Shown piece by piece: positions 15,280 to 24,421 of a DNA stretch of 39,429 bases. This DNA comes from Fructobacillus sp. EFB-N1 (GTDB taxonomy: Bacteria; Bacillota; Bacilli; Lactobacillales; Lactobacillaceae), in the NCBI RefSeq assembly GCF_001038455.1, contig NZ_LDUY01000011.1, forward strand, positions 1 to 39,429. The letters run 5' to 3'. Numbering within the stretch: position 1 is the stretch's first letter; each line of letters starts with the position of its first letter. The notes under the pieces are model-generated. The model saw only the letters and a list, made by a program, of their open reading frames with translations, searched no databases and was not told the origin of the DNA. The translations under genes and the position numbers were made by a program.

Positions 15280-16163
15280 TGAAAGCAAAAACTACTGATA
15301 AAATTGCTACAGCCGTGATTTACGGAATCGCTGGTTCAGTAGCGTTGGTGCTGGCAGCAATGCTAGCCTTTATCTTGGTTCGAGGATTGCCTCATTTATC
15401 ATGGCACTTCTTGACTGCACAAGCTCGGTCATTTGAAGCTGGTGGTGGAATTGGCATTCAGTTGTTCAATTCTTTCTATCTCTTGATTTTGGCTATGCTG
15501 ATTTCATTCCCAATCGCTCTTGGAGCGGCTATTTACTTGAATGAATATGCCAAGCCAACGGTTTGGACGTCAATGGTTCGTACAGCAATCGAAGTGATGT
15601 CATCATTGCCTTCTGTTGTTGTTGGGTTGTTTGGATTCTTGATTTTCGTTGTGAAGTTGAAGCTTGGTTTCTCCATTATTTCTGGGGCCATTGCATTGAC
15701 ATTCTTTAACTTGCCAATCTTGACCCGTTCAATCGAAACATCATTGAGCCAAATTCCAAACCTGCAACGTGAAGCTGGAGCGGCTTTGGGTCTTTCACGA
15801 TTTGAAACAGTCATTCATATCATCTTGCCAGCAGCGGTACCATCCATTGTGACAGGAGTTGTGATTTCTGCGGGACGTGTCTTCGGTGAAGCTGCTGCAT
15901 TGATCTTTACAGCTGGTCAATCGGCACCTTCATTGGACTTTGGTGACTGGAACCCATTTAACTTGGCATCACCATTGTCACCTTTCCGACCAGCCGAAAC
16001 TTTGGCCGTGCACATTTGGAAGATTAATTCGGAAGGAATTATGCCGGATTTATCACTTGTGTCAGCGGGAGCATCAGCGGTTTTGATTATCGTGGTATTG
16101 CTCTTTAACTTTAGTGCACGTCGCTTGGGAACACTTCTCTATAAGAAGTTGACAAAATCGTGA
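15279..16163 (+). CDS. pstA: Phosphate ABC transporter permease PstA
   Basis: 294 residues with six or so membrane segments. EVMSSLPSVVVGLFGFLIF near 105-123 and NLQREAGAALGLSRFETV near 166-183 are the matching PstA motifs. Second permease of the phosphate channel. The ATG at 15279 shares a base with the pstC stop, and the first pstB begins 7 bases after its stop. Confidence 0.95.
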   Translation: MKAKTTDKIATAVIYGIAGSVALVLAAMLAFILVRGLPHLSWHFLTAQARSFEAGGGIGIQLFNSFYLLILAMLISFPIALGAAIYLNEYAKPTVWTSMVRTAIEVMSSLPSVVVGLFGFLIFVVKLKLGFSIISGAIALTFFNLPILTRSIETSLSQIPNLQREAGAALGLSRFETVIHIILPAAVPSIVTGVVISAGRVFGEAAALIFTAGQSAPSLDFGDWNPFNLASPLSPFRPAETLAVHIWKINSEGIMPDLSLVSAGASAVLIIVVLLFNFSARRLGTLLYKKLTKS

Positions 16164-16170
16164 GGTTAGC

Positions 16171-17013
16171 ATGACAGATAAGAGTCAAGAATTAAAGCCA
16201 GTATCAGATTTTATTCCTGAAAAGGCACCGGAACGCTATATCATTCCAATGGAGGATGATAAGCATGAAATTGCCCTTTCAACTGAAAACTTGCAAGTGA
16301 GTTATGGCGATAACCTTTCCCTAAGTGAAGGGGATTTGCGTTTTGAACGCTACAAGATTACCTCTTTGATTGGAGCATCTGGGTCAGGTAAGTCAACGTT
16401 TTTGCGGTCATTGAACCGGATGAACGATGGTGTTGCCAATGTTACCGGCCATATTTGGTACCGTGGATTGGACATCAACTCAAAGGATATTGATGTCTAT
16501 GAAATGCGTCGCCACATTGGAATGGTTTTCCAACGGCCAAACCCATTTGCTAAGTCAATTTATGACAACATTACCTTTCCCTTGACTCGCCGCGGTAAGT
16601 ATACCAAGGCACAGCTCGATGAGATTGTGGAAACAACGTTAAAGCAAGCTGCTTTGTGGGACCAGGTTAAAGATGAGTTGAACAAATCAGCGCTTTCATT
16701 GTCAGGGGGCCAAGCCCAGCGATTGGTGATTGCCCGTGCCTTGGCCTTAAAGCCTGATATCTTGCTGCTTGATGAACCATCATCAGCCTTGGATCCAATT
16801 TCTTCTGCTAAGTTTGAAGATACTTTGCTGGAGCTGAAGAAAAACTATACGATTATTATCGTGACGCACAATATGCAGCAAGCAGCCCGGATTTCTGACT
16901 ACACGGCCTTTATGCACCAAGGTAAGGTAATTGAATACGATTTGACTCGTAAGATCTTTACCCGTCCTAAGGTGCAATTGACCAACGATTATATTTCAGG
17001 TAATTTTGGATGA
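16171..17013 (+). CDS. pstB: Phosphate ABC transporter ATP-binding protein PstB, first copy
   Basis: 280 residues. A 35-residue N-terminal extension ([20 protein letters not shown], no known fold) precedes the ABC domain. Walker A is GASGSGKST (68-76), followed by the PstB hallmark [12 protein letters not shown]-loop FQRPNPF, signature LSGGQAQR and Walker B ILLLDEP, so this copy looks fully active. Its stop overlaps the start of a second pstB by 4 bases. Two tandem PstB proteins are known in lactic acid bacteria; whether they form a heterodimer or alternate is not shown by the sequence. Confidence 0.94.
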   Translation: MTDKSQELKPVSDFIPEKAPERYIIPMEDDKHEIALSTENLQVSYGDNLSLSEGDLRFERYKITSLIGASGSGKSTFLRSLNRMNDGVANVTGHIWYRGLDINSKDIDVYEMRRHIGMVFQRPNPFAKSIYDNITFPLTRRGKYTKAQLDEIVETTLKQAALWDQVKDELNKSALSLSGGQAQRLVIARALALKPDILLLDEPSSALDPISSAKFEDTLLELKKNYTIIIVTHNMQQAARISDYTAFMHQGKVIEYDLTRKIFTRPKVQLTNDYISGNFG

Positions 17014-17777
17014 CAAAACAAAGCGAAACAATCTTACAAACTCGTAACGTCAAGCTCTGGTATGGAGACAAGGAAGCCTTACATGGCATTGATTTGGATT
17101 TTGCCAACAAGGGCATTACTGCCTTGATTGGCCCATCTGGATCGTGTAAGACAACTTACTTGCGAGCCTTAAACCGGATGCATGATTTGGAAGAAAATGT
17201 CACTGTGACGGGTTCTTTCAACCTTCTTGGGAAGGATATTTATGCGCCAACAACGGATACCGTTGATTTGCGTAAGCGCGTTGGAATGGTTTTCCAACAG
17301 CCAAATCCATTTCCATTCTCCATCTACGACAACGTTGCCTTTGGCCTGCGTTTAGCTGGAGTGAAGGATAAGAAGACTTTGGACCAAGCAGTAGAGGAGT
17401 CATTAAAGGCAGCCTCTATCTGGGACGAAGTGAAGGATGAATTGAATAAATCAGCTCTTGGTCTTTCTGGTGGACAACAACAGCGTGTTTCAATTGCCCG
17501 TGTTTTAGCTACAAAGCCGGACGTATTGTTGCTCGATGAACCAACATCAGCTTTGGATCCCGTTTCTTCTCACAACATCGAAGAAACTCTGCTGTCACTC
17601 CGTGACCAATATGCCATGATTATTGTGACCCATTCCTTATCACAAGCTTCACGAATTTCTGATAAGACGGCTTTCTTCCTTAGTGGAAACTTGGTCGAAT
17701 TTGGGGACACTCGTAAGATTTTCTTGGAGCCCGAGAAAAAGGAAACTGCCGATTATATTTCTGGTCGCTTTGGATAA
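17010..17777 (+). CDS. pstB: Phosphate ABC transporter ATP-binding protein PstB, second copy, altered Walker A
   Basis: 255 residues, the usual PstB length. Q-loop FQQPNPF, signature LSGGQQQR, Walker B VLLLDEP and switch THS are in place. The Walker A reads GPSGSCKTT (41-49): the last glycine before the lysine is Cys 46 (codon TGT at 17144-17146), whereas PstB normally has GPSGCGKST or GPSGSGKST. This may weaken ATP binding or simply be a lineage variant. The ATGA overlap with the first copy couples their translation. Confidence 0.93.
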   Translation: MTKQSETILQTRNVKLWYGDKEALHGIDLDFANKGITALIGPSGSCKTTYLRALNRMHDLEENVTVTGSFNLLGKDIYAPTTDTVDLRKRVGMVFQQPNPFPFSIYDNVAFGLRLAGVKDKKTLDQAVEESLKAASIWDEVKDELNKSALGLSGGQQQRVSIARVLATKPDVLLLDEPTSALDPVSSHNIEETLLSLRDQYAMIIVTHSLSQASRISDKTAFFLSGNLVEFGDTRKIFLEPEKKETADYISGRFG

Positions 17778-17835
17778 AAAGTGACTGGATGATTGGTTAG
17801 TGAAGCCCATCGTTCAGGCTGTTCAAAAAATATCT

Positions 17836-17864
17836 TTGCTTTTAAAATGCCCTACTGTTATTAG
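17836..17864 (+). promoter_or_regulatory. Possible promoter of phoU
   Basis: TTGCTT (17836-17841), 17-bp spacer, TATTAG (17859-17864), in a 118-base gap between pstB and phoU that lacks a terminator. phoU may therefore be read both from pst and from this site. Confidence 0.45.
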
Positions 17865-17895
17865 AGAAAAACAGGTTACATGAAAGGAATTTGTC

Positions 17896-18570
17896 ATGCG
17901 TCGATTATTTGATGAAGAATTAGCTGATTTGGATACTTCTTTTACGGAAATGGGTGAACAGGTTGCCAAGACCATTCAGGAATCTGTTCAGTCCTTTATT
18001 AAGCACGATCGCGATGGTGCCCACAAGATTATTGATCATGATTATAAGATTAATGAACGGGAAGCCGCTTTGGAAAAGAAGTCATTTGAAATGATTGCTT
18101 TGTACCAACCGGTGACAACTGATTTGCGTGAAATCGTGACGATTTTGAAGGCCGTTTCTGTTTTGGAACGAATGGGTGACCAGGCACGAAACATTGCTAC
18201 GTCAACCATCCGTGTTAAGGGAACGAAGCACATGAAGGCTGTTGAAAAGCAGTTGGGTGAAATGGGTGAATTGGTTGCCTCAATGGTTTCAGAAGTCATG
18301 GGTTACTACGTGAAGAACGATGCCCTGGGTGCTGAAAACATCGCGACCAAGAACCACCAGTTGTCGAATGCAGCCGCTCAGATTCGAACTGATTCCGTCA
18401 ATGGAATGAAGGAAGATTCTGAATTGGTTGATTCAGCAGCTGACTACTTAGTGATTGCCGGTTACATCAAGCGTATTGGTGACTATACAACCGACATCGC
18501 TGAATGGATTGTTTATAAGCGTACGGGTAAGATTATTGAATTGAACCCAGGCTATAACTACTTTATCTAA
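17896..18570 (+). CDS. phoU: Phosphate signalling protein PhoU
   Basis: Helical cytoplasmic regulator that links the state of the Pst transporter to the phosphate sensor kinase. 224 residues forming two PhoU repeats. The metal-binding motif ExxxD appears in both halves: VLERMGDQARNIA near 96-108 and YIKRIGDYTTDIAEW near 195-209. Start ATG 17896 has AAAGGAA upstream. It closes the pst group and is followed by a terminator. Confidence 0.94.
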   Translation: MRRLFDEELADLDTSFTEMGEQVAKTIQESVQSFIKHDRDGAHKIIDHDYKINEREAALEKKSFEMIALYQPVTTDLREIVTILKAVSVLERMGDQARNIATSTIRVKGTKHMKAVEKQLGEMGELVASMVSEVMGYYVKNDALGAENIATKNHQLSNAAAQIRTDSVNGMKEDSELVDSAADYLVIAGYIKRIGDYTTDIAEWIVYKRTGKIIELNPGYNYFI

Positions 18571-18599
18571 TTTGAGAGAAATCTAATTTGATAGAGCAA

Positions 18600-18626
18600 A
18601 AGGGACCCTTTGGGTTCCTTTTTTTG
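18600..18626 (+). terminator. Terminator after phoU
   Basis: AAGGGACCC (18600-18608) pairs with GGGTTCCTT (18612-18620), one G-T pair, followed by T7. Confidence 0.87.
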
Positions 18627-18642
18627 TGGTAGGAAACTTTGT

Positions 18643-18648
18643 TATAAT
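18643..18648 (+). promoter_or_regulatory. -10 box of the hprK operon promoter
   Basis: Perfect TATAAT about 35 bases before the start codon of the small membrane protein. The -35 would fall in the T run of the phoU terminator and is not recognisable. Confidence 0.55.
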
Positions 18649-18683
18649 AGGAGGTAGGAAATAAATTTACTAAAGGAGGGCCT

Positions 18684-19037
18684 ATGCGTTTTATCATGCA
18701 AGCGGCGATTAATATGGCTGTCTTTCTGGCCTGTGCGTTACTGTTTCCAAACGGTTTTGTTTTAGCGAACATGATGACCGCTTTGGTGGCAGCAGTGCTG
18801 CTCGCCTTATTGAATCGTTTGATCAAGCCCATCTTGGTCTTTGTTTCACTACCATTAGTCATCATCTCGTTAGGATTCTTTTTATTAATTATTAATACAG
18901 CGCTGCTAGAATTAACAGCACATATCATTCATGGTTTTGCCTTTGCCTCTTTTGGCTGGGCAATGCTGGTCGCAATATTGTTGACCGTGGCTAATTTCTT
19001 ATTCATGGGTCAAACGAAGATTTCGGTGCGGAGGTAA
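18684..19037 (+). CDS. Phage holin family (Phage_holin_4_2-like) membrane protein
   Basis: 117 residues, four hydrophobic segments (about 8-25, 28-45, 50-75, 88-108), with the ALLNRLIKPILVFVSLPL segment typical of this YvlD-like family. Despite the name, these chromosomal proteins are not known to be lysis holins and no phage genes lie near it. It is the first gene of a unit with hprK and gpsA; its stop overlaps the hprK ribosome site. AAAGGAGGG precedes the ATG. Role unknown, perhaps in the cell envelope. Confidence 0.82.
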   Translation: MRFIMQAAINMAVFLACALLFPNGFVLANMMTALVAAVLLALLNRLIKPILVFVSLPLVIISLGFFLLIINTALLELTAHIIHGFAFASFGWAMLVAILLTVANFLFMGQTKISVRR

Positions 19038-19040
19038 AAA

Positions 19041-20006
19041 ATGGCGCAAGCAACCGTAACAGTTAAAGACTTAGTTGATAACACTCGCTTAACAATTGTA
19101 GCTGGTCACGATTATTTAAATCGAGTGATTACTACTGCAGATATTTCTAGGCCAGGCTTGGAGATGACGGGGTACTTTACATATTATGCTCCTGAACGGG
19201 TGCAGTTGTTGGGAATCACGGAAACTTCTTTTTCAGACCGAATGAGCCATGACGAGTTATTGATGGTTTATCGGAAAATGGCTTCCAAGCAAACACCAGC
19301 CTTTGTGGTTTCAACGAACTTGCCAATTGCTGATGAATTGAAGCAAGCAGCAGAAGAGGCTCAGATTCCCATTTTAAACACTCGTTTGACTTCATCACAA
19401 ATCTTGTCGAACATGACCTACTACCTTGGGGGTGAGTTAGCACCACGGCAGTCTGTCCATGGCGTTTTGATTGATGTGCACGGATTAGGAGTCTTAATTA
19501 CCGGTGATGCTGGAATTGGCAAGACCGAATCCGCTCTGGAACTAATTCAACAGGGTAAAGCGCGTTTGGTTGCTGATGACCGTGTTGATATTCACCAAGA
19601 AGATGAGCAACGCTTGATTGGGCAACCATCGGAAGTTTTGCGTAACTTGATGGAAGTTCGTGGTGTTGGCATTATTGATGTTCAGCAGGTTTACGGTGCT
19701 GTTTCTGTCCGTTCTCATGCTTCAATTATGCTTAATATTCACCTATCAAATGGTAAAATTGGCGAAGAAAATTTTGATCGTTTGGGAAATGAGGATGATA
19801 CCCTTGATATTCTCGGAGTCAAAATTAAGAAGATGGTTGTACCGGTGACACCAGGACGAAATACTGCCTCCGTTATTGATGCAGCGGCCGTTAAGTTCCG
19901 GACACAAAACATGGGCTATGATGCCTTAGAAACACTTGAGAAGCGGATGAGTGCCGCAATGCAAGTTAATGAAAAAGAAGATGAAGAGGCAAAAAAGCAT
20001 GACTAA
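19041..20006 (+). CDS. hprK: HPr kinase/phosphorylase
   Basis: Phosphorylates and dephosphorylates Ser46 of HPr, the switch of catabolite control in low-GC Gram-positives. 321 residues. His 140 (SVHGVLIDV) precedes the P-loop GDAGIGKT (155-162), and the family signature MEVRGVGIIDV is at 204-214. The C-terminal helix is rich in charged residues. The start is 3 bases after the previous stop, with GGAGGT as ribosome site. gpsA overlaps its 3' end by 8 bases. In many relatives lgt lies between hprK and gpsA; here it is absent. Confidence 0.96.
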   Translation: MAQATVTVKDLVDNTRLTIVAGHDYLNRVITTADISRPGLEMTGYFTYYAPERVQLLGITETSFSDRMSHDELLMVYRKMASKQTPAFVVSTNLPIADELKQAAEEAQIPILNTRLTSSQILSNMTYYLGGELAPRQSVHGVLIDVHGLGVLITGDAGIGKTESALELIQQGKARLVADDRVDIHQEDEQRLIGQPSEVLRNLMEVRGVGIIDVQQVYGAVSVRSHASIMLNIHLSNGKIGEENFDRLGNEDDTLDILGVKIKKMVVPVTPGRNTASVIDAAAVKFRTQNMGYDALETLEKRMSAAMQVNEKEDEEAKKHD

Positions 20007-21009
20007 AGTCGCTGTTTTAGGGGCTGGCTCCTGGGGAACCGCCCTTGCCAATACAATGGCGAAAAACAACGTAGTTGTTAATATCTGGTCACACCGTGAA
20101 GACCAGGTTGATGAAATTAATGAGCACCACCAAAATGACCATTATTTACCTGGCGCAACTTTGTCAGAGAACTTATTAGCGGTTGCTGATATGCAGGTTG
20201 CTGTAGCGGATGCCGATGTTGTTTTAATGGTGGTACCAACGAAGGCAATTCGTTCCGTTGGAACCCAACTAGCAGAGGTTTTGCAAAATTTGGATCAACA
20301 AGTGATTTTGGCTCATGCCACGAAGGGGTTGGAACAGGGAACGCACTTACGGATTTCTCAAATGATTGAAGAGGCCGTGCCCAGCCAAAATTATTCATCC
20401 TTAGTCGTTATTTCTGGTCCATCACATGCTGAAGATGTGATTAAGGGTGATTTGACTGCAGTTTCTATTGGCGGCACTGACGAAGCCGCTACGATTGTTT
20501 TGCAGGAAGCGTTGGCTAGTGAAAACTTCCGACCATATACCAACCATGATTTATTGGGATCAGAGTTAGGTGGGGCGCTAAAGAATATTATTGCTTTGGG
20601 TTCTGGAATGCTCGTTGGTTTAGGCTACGGCGTCAATGCCCAGGCAGCCCTCCTGACACGTGGCTTGGTCGAAATGCGTGCGGTAGGTCAAAAAATGGGG
20701 GCTCGGCCCGAGACCTTCTTAGGACTAGCCGGCATTGGTGATTTAATTGTGACTGGTATGTCGTCAAACTCACGTAATTACCGTGCTGGTTTTGCCATGG
20801 GGCAGGGTCAGTCGTTAAATCAGGTCCAAGAAGAGATGGGCATGGTAATTGAAGGGGTGAATACCGTGAAGGCAGTTTATGAATACCAGCAGGCTCATCA
20901 GCTTGACTTACCCATTACAACTGCTTTGTATCAGGTCTTGTATGAAGGGGCTCAGATTGAAGAGCAAATTAAATTACTAATGACTCGCCCATTAAAAGCT
21001 GAAGATTGA
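19999..21009 (+). CDS. gpsA: Glycerol-3-phosphate dehydrogenase [NAD(P)+]
   Basis: Reduces dihydroxyacetone phosphate to sn-glycerol-3-phosphate for phospholipid synthesis. 336 residues. The N-terminal Rossmann motif is VLGAGSWGTALA (about 5-16); the catalytic Lys lies in LGGALKNIIALGSGM (about residue 190), and RGLVEMRAVGQKMGA follows. I chose ATG 19999 (MTKVAVLG), behind AGAGG in the hprK tail; upstream codons in the frame only add hprK overlap. It provides the acyl acceptor used by the PgsA pathway encoded 8 kb upstream. Confidence 0.95.
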   Translation: MTKVAVLGAGSWGTALANTMAKNNVVVNIWSHREDQVDEINEHHQNDHYLPGATLSENLLAVADMQVAVADADVVLMVVPTKAIRSVGTQLAEVLQNLDQQVILAHATKGLEQGTHLRISQMIEEAVPSQNYSSLVVISGPSHAEDVIKGDLTAVSIGGTDEAATIVLQEALASENFRPYTNHDLLGSELGGALKNIIALGSGMLVGLGYGVNAQAALLTRGLVEMRAVGQKMGARPETFLGLAGIGDLIVTGMSSNSRNYRAGFAMGQGQSLNQVQEEMGMVIEGVNTVKAVYEYQQAHQLDLPITTALYQVLYEGAQIEEQIKLLMTRPLKAED

Positions 21010-21018
21010 CCATATATT

Positions 21019-21058
21019 TGTTATAATAACAATAGAATACTTCGACGCCTTTGGCGTC
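21019..21058 (+). promoter_or_regulatory. galU promoter (extended -10) and 5' UTR hairpin
   Basis: TGT-TATAAT (21019-21027) forms an extended -10; no good -35. The transcript would begin near 21034 and immediately contain GACGCC/GGCGTC (21044-21049, 21053-21058), a 6-bp hairpin with a TTT loop and no T run, so not a terminator. Confidence 0.55.
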
Positions 21059-21078
21059 ATTAATGAAAGTAGGAAAGT

Positions 21079-21954
21079 ATGAAACCTGTACGTAAAGCCA
21101 TTATCCCGGCCGCTGGTTTGGGAACTCGTTTCTTGCCAGCCACAAAGGCCTTGGCTAAGGAAATGCTACCAATTGTTGACACACCAACGATTGAATATAT
21201 CGTTCGTGAAGCCATTGCTTCTGGAATCGAAGACATTGTTGTTGTCGATGGAAAGTCAAAGCGTTCAATCGAAGACCACTTTGATTCAAACCCAGAATTG
21301 GAAAACAACTTGCGCGAAAAGAACAAGTTGGAATTGTTGAAGCTTGTCGAAGAGACGACTGATATCAACATGTACTTCATTCGCCAGTCACATCCAAAGG
21401 GCTTGGGTGATGCCATCTTAACAGCCAAGGATTTCATTGGTGACGAACCATTCGTTGTGCTCTTGGGTGACGACTTAATGCAAGATGAAGTGCCATTGAC
21501 AAAGCAATTGATTGAACGTTATCACGAAACTGGTGAATCAACTTTGGCAGTTTTGGAAGTTCCTCATGATCAAGTATCTGAATACGGTGTGATTGATCCT
21601 GCCGCTAAGGTGAAAGAAGATGGTTTGTATCGGGTTAAGTCATTCGTTGAAAAGCCTCAGCCTGAAGACGCCCCTTCTGATTTGGCAATCATTGGTCGTT
21701 ACTTATTAACACCTGAGATTTTCGAAGAATTGGAACAAACAAAGCCTGGTAAAGGTGGCGAAATTCAATTGACGGATGCCATTGATTCATTAAATAATCG
21801 TCAACACGTTTATGCCCATGAATTCAAGGGTGACCGTTATGATATTGGTTCTAAGATTGGTTTCTTGGAAACCAATATTGAATTTGGTTTGAAGCATCCA
21901 CAAACAAAGGATCAGCTCCGCGCTTATATTAAAGAGCTTGCAGCTAAATTGTAA
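21079..21954 (+). CDS. galU: UTP-glucose-1-phosphate uridylyltransferase
   Basis: Makes UDP-glucose for wall polymers, glycolipids and Leloir metabolism. 291 residues, with the nucleotide-binding start [19 protein letters not shown] (about 10-28), DSNPELE helix, VVLLGDDLM (metal Asp), EYGVIDP and FVEKP motifs in the normal order. RBS AGGAAAG. The substrate glucose-1-phosphate can come from the phosphoglucomutase encoded at 26.7 kb. It ends in a terminator. Confidence 0.96.
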   Translation: MKPVRKAIIPAAGLGTRFLPATKALAKEMLPIVDTPTIEYIVREAIASGIEDIVVVDGKSKRSIEDHFDSNPELENNLREKNKLELLKLVEETTDINMYFIRQSHPKGLGDAILTAKDFIGDEPFVVLLGDDLMQDEVPLTKQLIERYHETGESTLAVLEVPHDQVSEYGVIDPAAKVKEDGLYRVKSFVEKPQPEDAPSDLAIIGRYLLTPEIFEELEQTKPGKGGEIQLTDAIDSLNNRQHVYAHEFKGDRYDIGSKIGFLETNIEFGLKHPQTKDQLRAYIKELAAKL

Positions 21955-21968
21955 AATTCAGCAAAAAC

Positions 21969-21994
21969 AAAAGAGGTGGTATACCTCTTTTTTG
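21969..21994 (+). terminator. Terminator after galU
   Basis: AGAGGT (21972-21977) pairs with ACCTCT (21983-21988), extended by A/T pairs, followed by T6. Confidence 0.86.
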
Positions 21995-22005
21995 TTGGTT
22001 AAAAT

Positions 22006-22034
22006 TAGACAAAAGAACAAATTCAAGGTACAAT
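22006..22034 (+). promoter_or_regulatory. Promoter of trxB
   Basis: -35 TAGACA (22006-22011), 17-bp spacer, -10 TACAAT (22029-22034). Confidence 0.65.
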
Positions 22035-22068
22035 AGACGTCATAATAAAAAAGGAGGTTCCGTTTATC

Positions 22069-23010
22069 ATGACAGAAGTCAAGCAATATGATGTTATCAT
22101 CATTGGTGCTGGCCCAGCCGGAATGACGGCCGCTACTTATGCCTCACGGGCGGACTTAAAGACTGTAATGCTTGACCAGGGGATTTATGGTGGGCAGATG
22201 AATAATACTGCCGAAGTTGAAAATTATCCTGGTTATAATAGCATTATGGGTCCTGATTTGGCCGAAAAAATGTATGCTTCGTCAACGCAGTTTGGCGCTG
22301 AATACTCATTTGGCATGATTACTGGTGTGGAAGTTTTAGATAAAAATGAAAAATTGGTCCACACTGATATGGGTGATTTTCAAGCACCGGCTTTGATTAT
22401 TGCGACTGGATCTGAACATATCCACTTGGGTGTTGACGGTGAGGAAGAATACCAAGGCAAGGGTGTCTCATACTGTGCTGTCTGCGATGGTGCCTTCTTT
22501 AAGGGTGAAAGCGTTGCGGTTGTCGGTGGTGGCGATTCCGCTGTCGAGGAAGGGCTGTACTTAGCTGATGTGGTTAAGGACGTTACGGTTTATGTTCGCG
22601 ATAACAAGCTAAAGGCCCAGCCAATCTTGCAGCAGCGCGCAAAGAAGCAGGAAAACATGCACTTTGTCTGGAATACTGAAGTCACCGCTATTGAAGGTGA
22701 TGGCGAGGCTGTTTCACAGTTGAAGCTGCATAACAACCAAACTGGTGAGGATCAGGTTGTTGATCAAAGTGGAATCTTCATCTATGTTGGTCTCAAGCCA
22801 AATACTCAGGTATTTGAAAATTTGGGAATTACTGATGACCGTGGCTGGATTAAGACGGATGACAAGATGGCAACCGCTGTTCCAGGTATCTTTGCTGCTG
22901 GAGACGTTCGTGCTAAGAACTTGCGTCAAATCACGACTGCTGTTGGCGATGGTGGTTTGGCTGGTCAAGAAGCCTATCAGTACGTTGCTGAATTAAAGTC
23001 AGAAGCATAA
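22069..23010 (+). CDS. trxB: Thioredoxin-disulfide reductase
   Basis: FAD enzyme that reduces thioredoxin with NADPH. 313 residues, with FAD motif GAGPAGMTAA (13-22), redox pair CAVC (136-139), NADPH motif GGGDSAVEEG (near 160) and the C-terminal FAD motif GIFAAGDVR (near 275). RBS AAGGAGG. Single-gene transcript between terminators. Confidence 0.96.
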   Translation: MTEVKQYDVIIIGAGPAGMTAATYASRADLKTVMLDQGIYGGQMNNTAEVENYPGYNSIMGPDLAEKMYASSTQFGAEYSFGMITGVEVLDKNEKLVHTDMGDFQAPALIIATGSEHIHLGVDGEEEYQGKGVSYCAVCDGAFFKGESVAVVGGGDSAVEEGLYLADVVKDVTVYVRDNKLKAQPILQQRAKKQENMHFVWNTEVTAIEGDGEAVSQLKLHNNQTGEDQVVDQSGIFIYVGLKPNTQVFENLGITDDRGWIKTDDKMATAVPGIFAAGDVRAKNLRQITTAVGDGGLAGQEAYQYVAELKSEA

Positions 23011-23034
23011 ATAATAAATAAAATGATGACAAGA

Positions 23035-23066
23035 AGTCTGTTACCGAATGGTTTCAGGCTTTTTTC
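23035..23066 (+). terminator. Terminator after trxB
   Basis: AGTCTG (23035-23040) with CAGGCT (23055-23060), inner ACC/GGT pairs, T run. The next 160 bases to 23230 hold nothing I can support. Confidence 0.7.
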
Positions 23067-23232
23067 TGTGTCCTGGTGTTCTAATGAGCAATGACTAGTG
23101 AGGCTGTTTACGCGTATATGACCGATAGAAATGACTGGACGAATTAAAATAAAGCGATCTGAAAGAGCCTTAAAAGCTTGATAAAAGTAATGGATATTTT
23201 TCAACTGCCGATTAATCATAAATAGAAGATAC

Positions 23233-23267
23233 AAAAAAGCCTCAACTACCGAATAGTAGTTGAGGCT
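23233..23267 (-). terminator. Terminator of the minus-strand adh operon
   Basis: Perfect 12-bp stem (23238-23249 with 23256-23267), 6-base loop. On the minus strand the T run is the complement of AAAAAA at 23233-23238. Confidence 0.92.
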
Positions 23268-23280
23268 CCCGATTTATGAA

Positions 23281-23670
23281 TTAACCCTTGACGATTTCAC
23301 AGAATTCCAAGGTTACACCATCTGGGGTGCGAACATTGAAGAACTTAATACCGTTATCCCAGAAGGGAAGGTGTTGTACTTCTGAATCAATCAAATCCAA
23401 TCCTTGTTCCTTTGCTGCTACAAAGGCTGCATCAGCATCAGAAGTGTTCATTGAGATGTGGTTGATTGAACCGGGTTTGCCAGTTCCTTCATCAGACAAC
23501 CACGTTTCAATAACGAGGTGACCGTACTTAAAGAATTTAACTGGGCCGCCTTCCTTAAAGTCACCGGTCTTTTCAAAACCGATGCTTGTCCAGAACTTTT
23601 CAGCGCGGTCCAAGTCGGCTGTTGGAATTCCAACGTGTTGAATGTCATCAAAATAATCAGTAAAGGCCAT
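23281..23670 (-). CDS. VOC family (glyoxalase/bleomycin resistance-like) protein
   Basis: 129 residues with the beta-alpha-beta-beta-beta repeat of the vicinal oxygen chelate fold. Candidate metal ligands are His 12 (IQHVGIP), a Glu in HLVIETW (about 55), His in INHISMN (about 72) and Glu in LEFCEI (about 122), so a metal site is probable. Members include glyoxalase I, dioxygenases and resistance proteins; the substrate cannot be told. It is last in a unit with a membrane protein and an alcohol dehydrogenase, which hints at handling of a reactive carbonyl compound. RBS AAAGGA. Confidence 0.82.
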   Translation of the reverse strand: MAFTDYFDDIQHVGIPTADLDRAEKFWTSIGFEKTGDFKEGGPVKFFKYGHLVIETWLSDEGTGKPGSINHISMNTSDADAAFVAAKEQGLDLIDSEVQHLPFWDNGIKFFNVRTPDGVTLEFCEIVKG

Positions 23671-23705
23671 AATATAACCCGTCCTTTCAATTGAGGGAGA
23701 CTATC

Positions 23706-24416
23706 TTAGTCGATAGCGATTCCCTGGTGCTTTAACTTGCTAAAGATACGTGTGTCTGCCCATCCAGTGATACTTCCCTGGAAGAGGAAGGCGAAGACGG
23801 TTCCAATACCATAGTTGGTAAAATCAGGAACCATAATCAAGGCGATAACACCAATAATGGTAGGTGGGATATAAGAAACCCACATGGCGATGCCGGCATT
23901 ACCCTTGAAGTACTTGAATCGAAGAACCTGCATCAAATCATCAGCAGGGTGCAAAACGATGTTGGTCCGCTGATAAATTGAAATGGCAATCGCAATTAAG
24001 GAAACACCAAAGAAGTTCAAGAAAATGTAGAAGGCAACCATTGGCCAACTGTGAGCTTCCGGTAAGAGCTTTGAGAAAGCATTTGCAAAGACTGAAATCA
24101 AGGCCGAGAAAGGAACCATGAAAGCTAAGTTTCCAAGGAAACGCTTGATATCGATGCGGTGCTCCAAAACCATGTTCAAAACAGCGATTAACATACCAAC
24201 CACGAAGAACACGATGGATAGTGTTGTACTATTACCATGTAATGAGTGGTTTAATCCATTTTGAGCAGCTGTCCAATAGGCAGAACCTAAAATTGACGGA
24301 TGAATTTTTTGACTGGTAACAATTGTTAGCACGTTACCCATTGAGTTAATTACCAAAGAAAAAGCAAAGTAACTCAGGGCAGCGGTCCAAGAAATTGTCC
24401 GCTTTGCATTATTCAT
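23706..24416 (-). CDS. YczE/YyaS/YitT-type (DUF6198) integral membrane protein
   Basis: 236 residues with five or six hydrophobic segments (about 10-28, 62-84, 92-112, 120-146, 175-195, 200-222). Layout and motifs such as FAFSLVINSMGNVLT and the IVLHPADDLMQ loop resemble the YczE/YyaS membrane family, of unknown function. It begins 5 bases after the stop of the dehydrogenase gene, with AGAGG in that tail, so it is translated from the same mRNA. It may move a substrate or product of that enzyme, but this is only inference from position. Confidence 0.75.
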   Translation of the reverse strand: MNNAKRTISWTAALSYFAFSLVINSMGNVLTIVTSQKIHPSILGSAYWTAAQNGLNHSLHGNSTTLSIVFFVVGMLIAVLNMVLEHRIDIKRFLGNLAFMVPFSALISVFANAFSKLLPEAHSWPMVAFYIFLNFFGVSLIAIAISIYQRTNIVLHPADDLMQVLRFKYFKGNAGIAMWVSYIPPTIIGVIALIMVPDFTNYGIGTVFAFLFQGSITGWADTRIFSKLKHQGIAID

Positions 24417-24421
24417 AAAAT

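Noticed and set aside
18684-19037. Phage origin of the holin-family gene
   Set aside because: No other phage genes, and this small membrane family is chromosomal and often found beside hprK.
22977-23234. 85-codon ORF on the minus strand after trxB
   Set aside because: It overlaps the trxB 3' end and its terminator, and no ribosome site or known motif is present.
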